Shown here piece after piece: positions 32,469-42,155 of a DNA stretch of 64,000 nt (positions are counted from its first letter, which is position 1; every line of letters begins with the position of its first letter). A program made the translations under genes and the position numbers. The DNA lies in contig JAKOVB010000067.1 in the NCBI GenBank assembly GCA_029782295.1, forward strand, positions 186,001 to 250,000, given 5' to 3'. Source of the stretch: Pseudomonadota bacterium (GTDB lineage: Bacteria; Pseudomonadota; Gammaproteobacteria; Burkholderiales; Methylophilaceae). The notes under the pieces were generated by a model. That model ran no database searches and was not told where the DNA came from. It saw only the letters and a list, made by a program, of their open reading frames with translations.

Positions 32469-33742
32469 TACTTCAACTGGTCGTAGAGCATGTTCAGGAT
32501 ACGGTTGGCGGTGGCAGAGCGGTCGGTCTGTCCTGCCTTGTCGGTGACGTAGACAAGGCTGCCGTTCTCGGCCTGTTCAACCTTGATGCGGTACTGCATT
32601 TCGGCAGCAGCCTTCTCCTTGTCATCACCCCAGAACTTCAGCTTGTCCACCATGCCCTTTTCTTCTTTCTTGGGTTCGGTTGCTGCCTGCTTTTGTTCGG
32701 GTTCGTCGTCACCCCAGAACTTCAGGGAACTCAGGAACCCCTTCTTCTTGGAGGCTGAAGGGGTGTCGTCGGTGCCCAGGTCGGAATACTTGACGTAGAA
32801 CAGGCCGCGGGAACGATCCTTGTCTTCGACCAGGAAGCCGATGCGATCAAGCGCCAGGCCGACGCGGCGCCATGCACGGTCAAACTGGTCGTTGAGTGCA
32901 AGGGTGGTTGCACCGCTCTTGTCCTTTTGCAGGGTGGCCCGTTTTTCCTGGACAGGATTGGCGATGACGGCACGGGATTGCTGTTCGGTGACGCCCAGTT
33001 TGACCATCAGTCGACGCAGCAGCTCAGCATCCAGGTCTTCTGCGTCTGCCCGGCTCTTCTCGGAGGCCGTGAAGTTCGACTTGTAAGCCGTGTCGTTTGC
33101 ATCCACTCTGCCCGCAGGGGTGTATATCTTCGTTTTCCCGTCATCCGGAACCTCGGTCACGGAACGGTGGCTCATGTAGATTTCCGTGGTGGCATCTTCA
33201 GTCCCCTGATCGATGCGGGTGCGGAATTTCTGTCGGTTGTTGAGGGAGTTCATCTTGTCCAGCCAGCCTTGGAACTTGTCCAGGTAGTTGCCCTTGTCGT
33301 CCTTGGTCAGGTCGGCCGGGTCGACCCATTCAGTCTCCATGACGCCGGTCTGCGGATTTTCGACGCGCACGGCAAAGCCGAGGTCGGTCCAGAATTCACG
33401 TACGATCGGCCACACTTTCTCGGGTGGAGCCTTGACGACGAGCCAGCGTTGCGAGCCTGCGCGCTCCAGCTTGACGTTGTCGGGAGAGGTCAGCAGTTTC
33501 TCTTCTTCCGGCTGCGGGCCGGTCTGGCCCTGGCTGTAGGCGGAGTAGGTGGTGCTGCCAGGGACGGAGTAGGTGTCGCTGGTGCTGGCTGTCGTCAGGT
33601 CCGGAGGGACCTCGAGCGGCTTGCCTCGTGAGGCGCCTTTGTATTCGGAAGTGTTGTCGATGAAAGGGATGGAGTCGCAGGCCGAGAGAGACATGGCGAC
33701 CACCATCGCGGTGAGCAGCGTACGGGTGGTGCGTGCGTTCAT
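32468..33742 (-). CDS. bamC: Outer-membrane assembly lipoprotein BamC
   Basis: 424 residues; lipobox LSAC within the signal sequence, then the unstructured BamD-binding stretch followed by two helix-grip domains. Part of the Bam complex that inserts outer-membrane proteins. Downstream of dapA as in many proteobacteria. Unusual: an LKFWGDD segment occurs twice, 28 codons apart, with a charged linker, in the second half of the protein. The matching DNA (32621-32641 and 32705-32725) is 20/21 identical. Confidence 0.9.
   Translation of the reverse strand: MNARTTRTLLTAMVVAMSLSACDSIPFIDNTSEYKGASRGKPLEVPPDLTTASTSDTYSVPGSTTYSAYSQGQTGPQPEEEKLLTSPDNVKLERAGSQRWLVVKAPPEKVWPIVREFWTDLGFAVRVENPQTGVMETEWVDPADLTKDDKGNYLDKFQGWLDKMNSLNNRQKFRTRIDQGTEDATTEIYMSHRSVTEVPDDGKTKIYTPAGRVDANDTAYKSNFTASEKSRADAEDLDAELLRRLMVKLGVTEQQSRAVIANPVQEKRATLQKDKSGATTLALNDQFDRAWRRVGLALDRIGFLVEDKDRSRGLFYVKYSDLGTDDTPSASKKKGFLSSLKFWGDDEPEQKQAATEPKKEEKGMVDKLKFWGDDKEKAAAEMQYRIKVEQAENGSLVYVTDKAGQTDRSATANRILNMLYDQLK
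32621..32725 (-). repeat. In-frame duplication inside bamC
   Basis: Two 21-bp copies (GTCATCACCCCAGAACTTCA and G; second copy with one difference) at 32621-32641 and 32705-32725, 84 bp apart, encode repeated LKFWGDD. Confidence 0.8.
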
Positions 33743-33752
33743 GCGTAGGTTC

Positions 33753-34628
33753 CTAAATGATTTCTGCGCTGCGCATGGCTTCGCGCAGAGTTTCGTGGTA
33801 CTGAGGTGCCAGCGGTGTTAGCGGCAGGCGGATGCCGTTCTGGATCAGGCCCATCTGTTCCACGACCCACTTGACGGGAATGGGGTTGGCTTCGACAAAG
33901 AGCTTCTGGTGCAGCGGGAACAGCTTGCTATTAATTTCGCGGGCTCGGGCGAGGTCGCCGGCAAAAGCGGCTGAACACATTTCATGCATCAGCTTCGGGG
34001 CAGCATTGGCGGTGACCGAGATGACGCCATGTGCGCCCAGCAGCATCAGGGCCAGTGCCGAGGCGTCGTCGCCGCTGTAGACGGCAAAGTCGGCCGGTGC
34101 GCGACGTAACAGGTCGGTGCCGCGCTCGATGCCGCCGGTCGCATCCTTGATGCCGACGATATTGGGGACCGCAGCCAGGCGCAGTGTGGTGTCGTTGCTG
34201 ATATCGCAACCGGTGCGCCCGGGCACGTTGTAAAGAATCTGAGGAATGTCGACGGCTTCCGCCACGGCCTTGAAGTGCTGGAATAGGCCTTCCTGGGTCG
34301 GTCGGTTGTAATAGGGGGCTACCAGCAGGCAGGCGTCTGCACCGGCCTCTTTCGCCTGCTGGGTGAGTTCGATCGCTTCACGGGTGCAGTTGGCGCCCGT
34401 GCCCGCAATGACCGGAATGCGACCGGCCACCTGCTCGACCGTGGCCCGGATCAGTTGGCAGTGTTCTTCGAAGTCGACTGTGGGCGATTCGCCGGTCGTG
34501 CCGACGATGACGATGCCGTCAGTTCCTTCGGCGATATGGAAATCGATCAGCTTGCGCAGACCCGGGAGGTCGAGTGCGCCATTCGGCAGCATGGGGGTGA
34601 CGATGGCGACGAGGCTGCCTTTCAGCAT
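33753..34628 (-). CDS. dapA: 4-Hydroxy-tetrahydrodipicolinate synthase
   Basis: 291 residues from ATG at 34628 ([17 protein letters not shown] upstream). First committed step of lysine/diaminopimelate synthesis. TIM-barrel motifs: GTTGESPTV near residue 43, YYNRPTQEG with the conserved Tyr, and the Schiff-base Lys in VGIKDATG. 10 bases upstream of bamC. Confidence 0.96.
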   Translation of the reverse strand: MLKGSLVAIVTPMLPNGALDLPGLRKLIDFHIAEGTDGIVIVGTTGESPTVDFEEHCQLIRATVEQVAGRIPVIAGTGANCTREAIELTQQAKEAGADACLLVAPYYNRPTQEGLFQHFKAVAEAVDIPQILYNVPGRTGCDISNDTTLRLAAVPNIVGIKDATGGIERGTDLLRRAPADFAVYSGDDASALALMLLGAHGVISVTANAAPKLMHEMCSAAFAGDLARAREINSKLFPLHQKLFVEANPIPVKWVVEQMGLIQNGIRLPLTPLAPQYHETLREAMRSAEII

Positions 34629-34732
34629 GGGTATCCTGAATTCACATGTAAATAAACTCACCTATTCTAACCGAAGTGCAGGGCAGGGTGAATGGTTGCT
34701 CACGCACGGCGGCGGGATGGGATAGACCCGAT

Positions 34733-34788
34733 GGTTATCGATCCATAACCAATGATTCTTTGAAATTCTATGGGGCTGAGGCTATATT
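34733..34788 (+). promoter_or_regulatory. Promoter of the rsx operon
   Basis: TTGAAA (34760-34765), exactly 17 bp, TATATT (34783-34788), giving a leader of about 110 bases before rsxA. A small inverted repeat GGTTAT/ATAACC (34733-34750) lies just upstream. The rest of the gap 34629-34904 shows nothing else recognisable. Confidence 0.6.
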
Positions 34789-34904
34789 GCCTGCCTCCCT
34801 GAGTTTTCGCACCGCAGCGCGGTTGACCATGATGGGCTGGCGGTTGAATGAAACCGCTGCGAAGACGATAATGTCACCCTTAATAGTCACGAACGGTTTT
34901 CTCG

Positions 34905-35483
34905 ATGATCGAGAATTACATTCTCATTATTCTCGGCACGGTGTTCGTCAACAACATCGTGCTGGTCAAGATTCTCGGCCTGTGCCCGTTTCTAGGCGTT
35001 TCCAAGAAGCTGGAGGCCTCAATCGGCATGGGCGCTGCGACCACGTTCGTCCTGACGCTCGGTTCCGGCAGCAGCTATCTGATCAACGAATACATGCTGG
35101 GCACGGATCTGTTTTACCTGCGTACGCTGTCGTTCATCGTCGTGATTGCAGGGGTCGTGCAGTTCACCGAGATGGTGATTGAGAAGACCAGTCCGGTGCT
35201 GTACCAGTCGCTGGGGATCTACCTGCCGCTGATCACGACCAACTGCGCGGTGCTGGGAATTCCCCTGCTCAACGTACAGGCCAATCACAATTTCATGGAG
35301 TCGTTGCTGTTCGGCTTCGGAGGGTCGGTGGGGTTTTCCATGGTCCTGATCATGTTTGCTTCCATGCGTGAGCGGATGGAGGCGGCCGACGTGCCGGGGC
35401 CGTTCAAGGGATCAGCCATCGCCATGCTGACGGCCGGCCTGATGAGCCTTGCCTTCATGGGCTTCGCCGGGTTGATTCGCTGA
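34905..35483 (+). CDS. rsxA: Electron-transport complex subunit RsxA/RnfA
   Basis: 192 residues, six predicted membrane helices. [22 protein letters not shown] and [11 protein letters not shown] are family signatures, including the Cys residues that bind a membrane-embedded Fe-S cluster with RsxE. First gene of the operon; stop overlaps the rsxB start (TGATG). Confidence 0.96.
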   Translation: MIENYILIILGTVFVNNIVLVKILGLCPFLGVSKKLEASIGMGAATTFVLTLGSGSSYLINEYMLGTDLFYLRTLSFIVVIAGVVQFTEMVIEKTSPVLYQSLGIYLPLITTNCAVLGIPLLNVQANHNFMESLLFGFGGSVGFSMVLIMFASMRERMEAADVPGPFKGSAIAMLTAGLMSLAFMGFAGLIR

Positions 35484-36034
35484 TGATTGCAGCGTTGCTC
35501 GTCATGATCGTCCTGGCGCTGTTGCTGGGGCTGGTGCTGGGATATTCGGCCCTCAGGTTCAAAGTCGAAGGCGATCCCCTGGTCGACAAGATCGATGCCA
35601 TCCTGCCGCAGACCCAATGTGGGCAATGCGGTTATCCAGGCTGTAAACCCTACGCCACGGCCATCGCCAGCGGCGAGGCCGACATCAACCAGTGTCCGCC
35701 AGGCGGCGAGCCCGGCATGCGGGCGCTGGCGGATTTGCTGGGGGTCGAACCCAAACCCCTGAACGCGGAGCACGGCGAGCCGAAGCCAAAATCCACGGCT
35801 GTGATCGACGAAAACCTCTGCATCGGCTGCACGTTGTGCATCCAAGCCTGCCCGGTGGATGCCATCCTCGGTGCGGCCAAACACATGCACACCGTGATCG
35901 CTTCGGAATGTACCGGATGTGAACTCTGCGTGGCCCCATGCCCGGTAGATTGCATTTCCATGGTGCCGATCCCGGAAAAGGTGAGCAACTGGAAATGGCG
36001 CTATCCCGTGATTGAGCTGAAGCAGGTCGCATGA
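35483..36034 (+). CDS. rsxB: Electron-transport complex Fe-S subunit RsxB/RnfB
   Basis: 183 residues. N-terminal membrane helix, a 4Fe-4S site in [16 protein letters not shown], then two ferredoxin 4Fe-4S motifs ([12 protein letters not shown] and [12 protein letters not shown]). Passes electrons from RsxC within the complex. Overlaps rsxC by 4 bases. Confidence 0.96.
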   Translation: MIAALLVMIVLALLLGLVLGYSALRFKVEGDPLVDKIDAILPQTQCGQCGYPGCKPYATAIASGEADINQCPPGGEPGMRALADLLGVEPKPLNAEHGEPKPKSTAVIDENLCIGCTLCIQACPVDAILGAAKHMHTVIASECTGCELCVAPCPVDCISMVPIPEKVSNWKWRYPVIELKQVA

Positions 36035-37650
36035 TTTCAACATTATTCAAATTCCACGGGGGCGTGCACCCGCCCGAGCACAAGCTGGAGTCGGCGGCGA
36101 CGCCGATTGTTGAAGTTCCCTTGCCGCAGCGGCTGGTATTGCCTTTGCGGCAGCATGTCGGCAATGTTCCCAAATTGCAGGTCGCGGTGGGCGACCATGT
36201 GCTCAAGGGGCAGTTGCTGGCCATTGCGGACGGGATGATTTCAGCTTCCGTGCATGCGCCGACTTCCGGAACGATTGTTTCGATCGACGAGCAGTTGATC
36301 CCGCATGCCTCCGGTTTGCCGGATCTGTGCATCACGCTGCAGGCCGACGGCGAAGACCGGTGGGTCGAGCATCGGGCCCTGGAATATCGCGATCTGCCCA
36401 AGGCTGCCGTGCTCGAAGCATTGCGGGCGGGTGGCGTTGTCGGGTTGGGGGGCGCGACCTTCCCTTCCCACGTCAAATTGCGCGAGGATGCGCAGCATCC
36501 GGTGCGTACCCTGATACTGAATGGTGCCGAGTGCGAACCCTATATCACTTGCGATGACCGGCTGATGCGTGAGCGCGCCGACCAGATCGTCCGCGGCATC
36601 GAGATCATGCAGTACCTGCTGGGGGCCGAACGTTGTGTGGTCGGCATCGAGGACAACAAGCCGGAAGCGGCGCAGGCCATGCGCGATGCCTGTCGCCTGA
36701 GCTCGATCCCGATCGAAGTGGCTACGGTACCGACCCTGTATCCCGGGGGCGGGGCAAAGCAGCTGATCAAGGTGCTGACGGGATTGGAAGTGCCGAGTGG
36801 CAAGCTGCCAACCGAAATCGGCGTGCAATGCTTCAACGTGGCTACGGCTTATACGGTGCATCGTTTCATCCATCATGGCGAGCCTGTGATTTCGCGGGTG
36901 GTGACAGTGACCGGCAAGGTGGCCCGCCCGGGAAATTTCGAGGTGCCGCTGGGGATGTCGATTGCCGAGCTGGTCCAGGCGGCAGGCGGCGCAGCGCCCG
37001 AATCCACGGGGTTCGTGATGGGCGGGCCAATGATGGGATTCAACCTGCCTTCGGCCGAGGTGCCGGTGGTCAAGGCGACCAACTGCATCATCGCCTCCGC
37101 ACCGGATCTTTTCCCGCCGCTGCCCCCCGCCATGCCCTGCATCCGCTGTGCCCGTTGTGCTGACGCCTGCCCGGTGAACCTGCAGCCGCAGGAGCTGTAC
37201 TGGTTTGCCAAGTCGAGCAACCTGGAAAAGGCGCGTGACTATCACCTGTTCGACTGTATCGAATGCGGTTGCTGCAGTTATGTCTGCCCGAGCCGCATCC
37301 CGCTGGTACAGTATTATCGCTATGCCAAGAGCGAAATTCTGGCGGCGGATAAGGCCAAACAGGCGGCTGATCTGGCTCGGGAACGAAACGAGTTCCGTCT
37401 CGCCCGCATCGAGCGAGAAAAACAGGAACGTGCCGCCAAGCATGCGCAGAAGGCCGCCGGTGCAAAAGCGGATGTCGCTGGCGACGAGGCCAAGAAGGCG
37501 GCCATTGCTGCGGCCATGGCCCGTGCCCAGGCGCAGAAGGCTGAGGTGGTGCCGCAGAATACTGCGGACCTGCCGCCTGCCGTGCAGGAAGAGATAGCAG
37601 GCATCGATGCACGCCGTGAGGCCGTCAACGAAGAAAAACAGGAAAACTGA
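36031..37650 (+). CDS. rsxC: Electron-transport complex subunit RsxC/RnfC
   Basis: 539 residues. N-terminal RnfC barrel, central NADH/FMN-binding domain ([21 protein letters not shown]), two 4Fe-4S motifs ([24 protein letters not shown]), and a short Ala/Lys/Glu-rich coiled C-terminus. Shorter than E. coli RsxC because this tail is brief. Entry point for NADH electrons. Confidence 0.96.
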   Translation: MISTLFKFHGGVHPPEHKLESAATPIVEVPLPQRLVLPLRQHVGNVPKLQVAVGDHVLKGQLLAIADGMISASVHAPTSGTIVSIDEQLIPHASGLPDLCITLQADGEDRWVEHRALEYRDLPKAAVLEALRAGGVVGLGGATFPSHVKLREDAQHPVRTLILNGAECEPYITCDDRLMRERADQIVRGIEIMQYLLGAERCVVGIEDNKPEAAQAMRDACRLSSIPIEVATVPTLYPGGGAKQLIKVLTGLEVPSGKLPTEIGVQCFNVATAYTVHRFIHHGEPVISRVVTVTGKVARPGNFEVPLGMSIAELVQAAGGAAPESTGFVMGGPMMGFNLPSAEVPVVKATNCIIASAPDLFPPLPPAMPCIRCARCADACPVNLQPQELYWFAKSSNLEKARDYHLFDCIECGCCSYVCPSRIPLVQYYRYAKSEILAADKAKQAADLARERNEFRLARIEREKQERAAKHAQKAAGAKADVAGDEAKKAAIAAAMARAQAQKAEVVPQNTADLPPAVQEEIAGIDARREAVNEEKQEN

Positions 37651-38669
37651 TGAGTCAATCGCCCTATATTTCCGGCAGCACCAGCGTGAGCGTGATCATG
37701 CTGAAGGTGTTGCTCGCCCTGGTGCCGGGGATCGTGGCCTACGTCTGGGTGTTTGGCGGTGGGGTGCTGGTCAGCCTGACGCTGGCAAGCATCACCGCAC
37801 TGGTGTCCGAAGGGGTCATGCTGAAGCTGCGCAACCGCCCGGTGCGTCCTTTCCTGATGGATGGCAGCGCACTGGTGACCGCGTGGCTGCTTGCGCTCGC
37901 CTTGCCGCCGCTGGCACCATGGTGGCTGGTTGTGGTCGGCACGCTGTTCGCCATCGTCATCGCCAAGCAGTTGTATGGCGGCTTGGGCTATAACCCCTTC
38001 AATCCGGCGATGGTCGGTTATGCCGTGTTGCTGATTTCTTTCCCGGTGATCATGACCCAATGGCCGGCGCCGCTGGCTTTGGCCCATGCCCAACTCGGCT
38101 TTGCCGACCAGTTGCATTACATCTTTAGTCGCGGCTTGCCAGTGGACGTGCAGGTAGATGCCATTACGTCGGCCACACCCCTGGATTACCTGAAGACCCA
38201 GCTCAAGCTGCAGCATGCCTTGGCGGACATTTCGCAGGCGCCCGTATTCGGCGTCGTGGGCGCGAAGGGCGGAGAACTGGTGACAGGCGCTTACCTGCTG
38301 GGGGGGCTGTACCTGCTGCAGCAGCGTATCGTGACCTGGCATATCCCGGTCGCGTTTCTTGCAATGCTGGCCTTGGTCGCCGGGGCTTCCAGCCTGCTGG
38401 ATCCGGTACATTATGCCGGTGCCGGTTTCCACCTTTTCAGCGGCGCTTCGATGCTGTGTGCGTTTTTCATCGCCACGGATCCCATCAGTGGTCCGACGAC
38501 CCCTAAGGGCAAGCTGCTCTTTGCGGCCGGTATCGGCCTGTTGACCTGGCTGATCCGGACCTATGGCGGTTATCCGGACGGCGTCGCGTTTGCCGTCCTG
38601 TTCATGAATATCTGCGTGCCGCTGATCGACGCCTACACCCAGCCGCGCGTGTTCGGGCACAAGCTATGA
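37650..38669 (+). CDS. rsxD: Electron-transport complex subunit RsxD/RnfD
   Basis: 339 residues, NqrB/RnfD family with about nine membrane helices. The FMN attachment site is the Thr of SATPLD near residue 173. Ion-translocating core of the complex. Overlaps its neighbours by 1 and 4 bases. Confidence 0.95.
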   Translation: MSQSPYISGSTSVSVIMLKVLLALVPGIVAYVWVFGGGVLVSLTLASITALVSEGVMLKLRNRPVRPFLMDGSALVTAWLLALALPPLAPWWLVVVGTLFAIVIAKQLYGGLGYNPFNPAMVGYAVLLISFPVIMTQWPAPLALAHAQLGFADQLHYIFSRGLPVDVQVDAITSATPLDYLKTQLKLQHALADISQAPVFGVVGAKGGELVTGAYLLGGLYLLQQRIVTWHIPVAFLAMLALVAGASSLLDPVHYAGAGFHLFSGASMLCAFFIATDPISGPTTPKGKLLFAAGIGLLTWLIRTYGGYPDGVAFAVLFMNICVPLIDAYTQPRVFGHKL

Positions 38670-39334
38670 GCGAATCCCCGGTAAGTGAATCGGTCGTCAG
38701 GCATACGCTGACGACGACCGCCATCATGATCGTGTTTACGCTGGTCGGTACACTGCTGCTGGTCACGACTTTTTTTACCACGCGCGCTCCGATTGCCGAA
38801 AGTGAACGCCAGTCCAAACTCAAACTGTTCGAGCAGGTGCTGCCCCATGCGATGCATGACAATGACCTGCTGAAGGATGGTGTTCTCATCCCTGCGGGTG
38901 GGGACCTCGGCAACCGCGAAGAGACGCTGGCCTATCGTGGGCGTCTGGCCGGCCAGCCTTCCGCCGTCATTCTTGAGGCGACGGCGCCGGATGGATACAG
39001 CGGTGACATCAAGCTGCTGGTTGCGGTGCGAGCCGATGGGGAACTGGTGGGTGTGCGGGTGCTGGCGCACAAGGAGACGCCGGGGCTGGGCGATTATATC
39101 GACATTGCTCACAGCGACTGGATCAAGAAGAACTTTGACGGGCAATCGCTTGCCAAAACATCAGATGAACAATGGAAAGTGAAAAAAGACGGCGGTTCTT
39201 TCGATTACATGTCCGGGGCGACCATTACCCCGCGCGCCGTGGTCAAGGCCGTGCACAAGTCGCTGAAATATTTTGCCGCACACCGCGAGGAACTGTTCTC
39301 GGCTGCGGCCGTTGAGGAGTCTGCACATGACTAA
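38666..39334 (+). CDS. rsxG: Electron-transport complex subunit RsxG/RnfG
   Basis: 222 residues: N-terminal membrane helix and periplasmic FMN-binding domain. The FMN-threonine motif SGATITPRAV is intact, and HKETPGLGDYI is conserved. Overlaps rsxE start by 8 bases. Confidence 0.95.
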   Translation: MSESPVSESVVRHTLTTTAIMIVFTLVGTLLLVTTFFTTRAPIAESERQSKLKLFEQVLPHAMHDNDLLKDGVLIPAGGDLGNREETLAYRGRLAGQPSAVILEATAPDGYSGDIKLLVAVRADGELVGVRVLAHKETPGLGDYIDIAHSDWIKKNFDGQSLAKTSDEQWKVKKDGGSFDYMSGATITPRAVVKAVHKSLKYFAAHREELFSAAAVEESAHD

Positions 39335-39998
39335 CAGGGAAATCATCGAAAACGGTCTCTGGAAGCAGAACCCGGGGGTCGTGCAACTGCTCGGCATGTG
39401 TCCGACGCTGGCTGTGACCAGTACTGTCGTCAACGGCCTCAGCCTGGGGCTGGCCACGGCTTTCGTGATGGCGGCGAGCAACGCATCGATCTCGCCGATC
39501 CGAAAATATGTGCCGGGGGAGATTCGAATCCCGGTGTTCATCCTGATCATTGCCGCGCTGGTGACGGTGACCGATCTTGTGATGCACGCCTACGTGCATG
39601 CCCTGCATGCGGTGCTGGGCATCTTCATTCCGCTGATAGTGACCAACTGTATCGTTCTGGCCCGTGTCGAGGCGTTTGCAGCCAAGAATGACATCGCACC
39701 CTCGGCGCTGGATGGATTGATGATGGGGCTCGGCCTCGCCATGGTGCTGACTGTCCTCGGCGGCATGCGCGAGGTGATCGGCAAGGGTACGTTGCTGTCC
39801 GGGCTTGATCTTGCTTTCGGCCCGGCGGCGAAGCAATTCGTGATCACCGTTGTCCCGGATTATCACGGTTTCCTGCTTGCCATTTTGCCTCCTGGGGCCT
39901 TCATCGGTCTCGCGCTGTTGATCGCCGGACGCAACTGGGTGGAAAGTCGCAAGCATGGGGCTTCGGTCGCTAACGTCTCTGTCGCTTCCTGTCATTGA
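39327..39998 (+). CDS. rsxE: Electron-transport complex subunit RsxE/RnfE
   Basis: 223 residues from MTNREIIENGLWKQNPG, six membrane helices, NCIVLARVEAFA signature with conserved Cys. Paralogue of RsxA lying in opposite topology. Last membrane subunit; nth follows after 4 bases. Confidence 0.95.
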   Translation: MTNREIIENGLWKQNPGVVQLLGMCPTLAVTSTVVNGLSLGLATAFVMAASNASISPIRKYVPGEIRIPVFILIIAALVTVTDLVMHAYVHALHAVLGIFIPLIVTNCIVLARVEAFAAKNDIAPSALDGLMMGLGLAMVLTVLGGMREVIGKGTLLSGLDLAFGPAAKQFVITVVPDYHGFLLAILPPGAFIGLALLIAGRNWVESRKHGASVANVSVASCH

Positions 39999-40002
39999 TT
40001 CC

Positions 40003-40641
40003 ATGAATGCTGACAAGCGGCGCGAGATTTTTTGCCGGCTGGCGATTGCGATCCCCGAACCTGCAACCGAGTTGAAGCACAATAGCACCTTCGAGTTACT
40101 GGTGGCCGTCATCCTTTCTGCACAGGCGACGGACAAGGGGGTCAATCTGGCAACGGACCGGCTGTTTCCGGTCGCCAATACCCCCGAGGCGATACTGGTG
40201 CTGGGCGTGGAAGGCCTGGAGCACTACATTCGCACCATCGGACTCTACCGTTCCAAGGCGAAGAACATCATTAAAACCTGCCGGATGCTGATCGAGCGCC
40301 ACGAAGGTCAGGTGCCCGATACCCGGGCCGCGCTTGAGGCGTTGCCGGGAGTCGGCCGCAAAACGGCCAATGTCATACTCAATACGGCCTTCGGCCAACC
40401 GACGATCGCGGTCGATACCCATCTGTTCCGGCTCGGCAACCGCATCGGCCTGGCGCCAGGCAAGACCCCGCTGGAAGTAGAGGGGAAATTGACCCGGTTG
40501 ACTCCGCGCGAGTACCTGCGGGATGCACATCATTTGCTGATCCTCCACGGCCGTTACGTCTGCAGGGCACGAAAACCCAAATGCGGGATCTGTGTGATCA
40601 ATGATCTTTGCGAATACAAGGCGAAGGAGATGTCCGCATGA
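40003..40641 (+). CDS. nth: Endonuclease III
   Basis: 212 residues from MNADKRREIF. DNA glycosylase/AP lyase for oxidised pyrimidines. HhH motif LPGVGRKTANV with catalytic Lys before the Asp in VDTHLFRLGNR, and the 4Fe-4S loop C-x6-C-x2-C-x5-C (CRARKPKCGICVINDLC). Placement after rsxE is conserved; the complex may supply electrons or the genes may simply be coexpressed. Confidence 0.96.
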   Translation: MNADKRREIFCRLAIAIPEPATELKHNSTFELLVAVILSAQATDKGVNLATDRLFPVANTPEAILVLGVEGLEHYIRTIGLYRSKAKNIIKTCRMLIERHEGQVPDTRAALEALPGVGRKTANVILNTAFGQPTIAVDTHLFRLGNRIGLAPGKTPLEVEGKLTRLTPREYLRDAHHLLILHGRYVCRARKPKCGICVINDLCEYKAKEMSA

Positions 40642-41729
40642 GCGTGGCGACCGGACTGGCCATCGGCAAGGAGGCGACGCCGGCGCTGGCACGGGAGGCC
40701 GTAATACAGGCAATGAAACGTGCGGAGTTGGAGATCGCCAACGGCGTGTTGCTGTTTCTGACCTCCGAATTTGCCCGCAACCCTGTCCCTTCGCTTCGTT
40801 CGGCAGCGGCGGCTGCAAGTTGTCTGGAAGTGATGGGTTGCTCAGCCCCCGGCATTTTTACCGAGCAGAACTGGGTGGTGGATGGTCCGGCTGCCGCAGC
40901 CATGGTGTTCGGGGGGGATATCCACCTGATTCCAGCCCAGCAATCCGGGGAGGGGAATTCCTTGCTTGCGCTGGCTGCGCCCAACGGGATCAATATTACC
41001 TGGCTGTCCAAGCCGGGTGAGCGCTTCGGCGGAATTTCCGGCGATGCGACAGGACAAGGACCGTTTTCCGTCTGGCAGCATGGCAAGGGTGTGCCGGGAG
41101 GCCATTGTGAAGCCCACTTGCACGGGGTCGAATCGCGGGTGGGCGTCTCTCACGGGGTAAGAGTGCTGTCCGAGCCGCGGCCGGTAACGGCCTCCCAGGG
41201 ATACGACCTGATCTACCTGGATGGCAAGCCGGCACTGGAAACGCTTCAGCGCGCTTTCGCGCCGTTGCAGGATGTCTATGGCGACGGCCTGCCGATGCAC
41301 CGACTGATGCTCGGGGTCGCCGATACGCCGGAAGAGGCCATGCACGGCCATTACCGTCTGGTGGCGCTGGTCTGTGCCAACGAAGTCGAACGTTCCGTGA
41401 CACTGGCAACCCGGGTCGAGCCGGGGCAGCTGACATTCTGGCTCCTGCGGGAACCCGATGCCGCGCAGCGTGATCTGGAAGAAACGGTTTTGACCATGCA
41501 GCAAGAAATGACCGTATCGCCGTCCTTCGGCCTGTTGTTTTCATGCCTGGGCCGGGGCCCGTATTTCTACAACGGGGTCGACCGGGACCTTGAATTGATC
41601 CAGCGGATGCTGCCGGACATGCCCTTGATCGGTTTTTACGGCAACGGCGAGATCGCACCGGTCAACGGAGTCAACGAGTTGCTGCAATATTCCGCCGTGC
41701 TGGGCCTGTTTTCCCATGTTCAATCCTAG
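40638..41729 (+). CDS. FIST-domain protein
   Basis: 363 residues from MSVATGLAIGKEA (overlapping nth by 4 bases). FIST N domain in the first half (SAAAAASCLEVMGCSAPGIF), FIST C domain in the second (LLFSCLGRGPYFY then PLIGFYGNGEIAP). FIST proteins are predicted intracellular small-ligand sensors; ligand unknown. No signalling partner fused. Confidence 0.88.
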   Translation: MSVATGLAIGKEATPALAREAVIQAMKRAELEIANGVLLFLTSEFARNPVPSLRSAAAAASCLEVMGCSAPGIFTEQNWVVDGPAAAAMVFGGDIHLIPAQQSGEGNSLLALAAPNGINITWLSKPGERFGGISGDATGQGPFSVWQHGKGVPGGHCEAHLHGVESRVGVSHGVRVLSEPRPVTASQGYDLIYLDGKPALETLQRAFAPLQDVYGDGLPMHRLMLGVADTPEEAMHGHYRLVALVCANEVERSVTLATRVEPGQLTFWLLREPDAAQRDLEETVLTMQQEMTVSPSFGLLFSCLGRGPYFYNGVDRDLELIQRMLPDMPLIGFYGNGEIAPVNGVNELLQYSAVLGLFSHVQS

Positions 41730-42147
41730 ACGCGATCAGGTTCGCCGCTTCTTCTTCGACGCCTGGCGCAAGTATCGGGCGCAGGAGGGCATGACGCCGC
41801 TGGAATCCATGGCCTTGCAGGTGATGATGGAGCATCCCGAGTACCATGCGGTGCTCGATGCCCCCGAGCGATACCTGGAGCAGGAATATTTTCCCGAAAT
41901 GGGGGAGATCAATCCCTTCCTGCACATGAGCCTGCACCTGTCCGTGCTGGAACAGTTGTCCATCAACCAGCCGCCGGGAATCGCCCAGGCCTACGACGTT
42001 TTACTGAAGCGCCATGGCGAAGTGCACCAGGCGCAACATGACCTGATGGATTGCCTGGCTGAAACGATCTGGCAGGCACAGCGTGACAAATCGCCACCGG
42101 ATGCTGAAGCCTACCTTCGCTGCATGCGGCAGAAAGCCGCGGACTGA
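41716..42147 (+). CDS. DUF1841 family protein
   Basis: 143 residues, all-helical. MFNPRRDQVRRFFFDAWRKY, ALQVMMEHPEYH and NPFLHMSLHLSVLEQLSIN are the family landmarks. Function unknown; typical of beta- and gammaproteobacteria. Overlaps the FIST gene by 14 bases, so it is last in the rsx-nth transcript. Confidence 0.87.
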   Translation: MFNPRRDQVRRFFFDAWRKYRAQEGMTPLESMALQVMMEHPEYHAVLDAPERYLEQEYFPEMGEINPFLHMSLHLSVLEQLSINQPPGIAQAYDVLLKRHGEVHQAQHDLMDCLAETIWQAQRDKSPPDAEAYLRCMRQKAAD

Positions 42148-42155
42148 CTCGGAAG

